Source: Anaerolineaceae bacterium (GTDB taxonomy: Bacteria > Chloroflexota > Anaerolineae > Anaerolineales > Anaerolineaceae). Taken from it: a DNA stretch of 5,515 nt. Below are positions 5,133-5,515 of this stretch, piece after piece. The notes under the pieces are model-generated. The model was given only the letters and a program-made list of their open reading frames with translations, was not told the DNA's origin and searched no databases. The stretch's first letter is position 1. The number at the start of each line of letters is the position of its first letter. The position numbers and the translations under genes were made by a program. The DNA is taken from positions 1-5,515 of the forward strand of contig JAUXFJ010000120.1 in assembly GCA_030620065.1 (NCBI GenBank), in the 5' to 3' direction.

Positions 5133-5515
5133 TTGGGATCAGCAGAAAAGATAAAAAAGATTAGACTGCAGATTGCAGAGTGTACTGAGTGCAAACTTCA
5201 TTTTTCAAGACGTAACGTTGTACCCGGTGAGGGGCCTGCTGACAGCCAGATCATGTTCATCGGTGAAGCGCCTGGCTTTTATGAAAATGAGCAAGGGCTT
5301 CCATTTGTGGGTGCTGCAGGAAAGTTCCTGGATCAGCTATTGGAAGAGGCTGGTATGAAACGGGAGCAGGTTTTTATTACAAATGTGGTAAAATGCCGAC
5401 CGCCAAGTAACCGCGAACCACAGGAAGAAGAGCTTGATGCATGCCGGGGCTTCCTGGAACAGCAAATTGCGGCTATTAACCCTGCGGTTATCGTTACGCT
5501 TGGTCGATATTCAAT
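5133..5515 (+). CDS. Uracil-DNA glycosylase, family 4 (iron-sulfur), 3' end cut by window
   Basis: This enzyme removes uracil from DNA, produced by cytosine deamination or misincorporation, to start base excision repair. Only the first 127 residues are in the window; the family is usually about 190-220 long. The four cluster cysteines appear at C17 and C20 (CTEC), C88 (KCRPP) and C104, spaced as in family-4 enzymes with a 4Fe-4S cluster. The active-site motif GEAPGFYE is at 44-51, with LPFVGAAGKFLDQLL at 56-70 and TNVVKCRPPSNREP at 83-96. The C-terminal HPS-type motif needed for catalysis would lie beyond the right edge and cannot be checked. The start is TTG at 5133, set by the GGAGGTG site and by the absence of an in-frame ATG. 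This family is common in thermophiles and in Chloroflexota. It has its own promoter-like region and may not belong to the tsaB transcript. Confidence 0.94.
   Translation, partial: MGSAEKIKKIRLQIAECTECKLHFSRRNVVPGEGPADSQIMFIGEAPGFYENEQGLPFVGAAGKFLDQLLEEAGMKREQVFITNVVKCRPPSNREPQEEELDACRGFLEQQIAAINPAVIVTLGRYS

Noticed and set aside
5173..5358. Plus-strand 61-codon frame within the uracil-DNA glycosylase
   Set aside because: It is an out-of-frame reading of the conserved GEAPG and FVGAAG region.
1..5515. A new defence, mobile or CRISPR system
   Set aside because: There are no spaced direct repeats, transposase, integrase, reverse transcriptase or toxin-like genes; the GIY-YIG protein is a small stand-alone housekeeping-type family and sits with galK.

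Overview
This window looks like ordinary chromosome from a bacterium of the phylum Chloroflexota, probably an Anaerolineae-like lineage. That placement is an inference from gene content, because there is no rRNA or tRNA to anchor it. The pointers are a small DUF951 protein next to a plant-type (MGD-like) monogalactosyldiacylglycerol synthase homologue, a minimal one-domain M50 membrane metalloprotease, a family-4 iron-sulfur uracil-DNA glycosylase, moderate G+C by eye, and use of non-ATG starts.

The layout is two divergent gene sets. Bases 1-110 hold no gene I can support. A leftward cluster (bases 2241 down to 111) runs M50 protease, then a small GIY-YIG protein, then galactokinase. The last two overlap by 4 bases (ATGA), so they are probably co-translated. 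Bases 2242-2397 are the divergent control region, with a 13-base palindrome and a perfect extended -10 promoter element that runs into the first rightward gene. The rightward cluster (2398 to 4945) is DUF951, MGDG-synthase-like glycosyltransferase, tsaE, tsaB, with overlaps or very short gaps throughout, which suggests one operon. A 187-base gap (4946-5132) carries promoter-like and hairpin-forming sequence. It is followed by a family-4 uracil-DNA glycosylase that starts at TTG behind a strong ribosome binding site and is cut off by the window end.

Functionally the genes mix housekeeping roles. TsaE and TsaB make the universal tRNA modification t6A, and the glycosylase repairs deaminated cytosine. 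The glycosyltransferase probably makes a membrane glycolipid. Galactokinase feeds galactose into sugar-phosphate metabolism, and could in principle supply the galactosyl donor for that lipid, but this link is only inferred from proximity. I see no mobile element, CRISPR array, toxin-antitoxin pair or defence island. The parts most worth a second look are the control regions (a possible leaderless start for DUF951, the palindrome, the alternative hairpins before the glycosylase) and the plant-type lipid glycosyltransferase.
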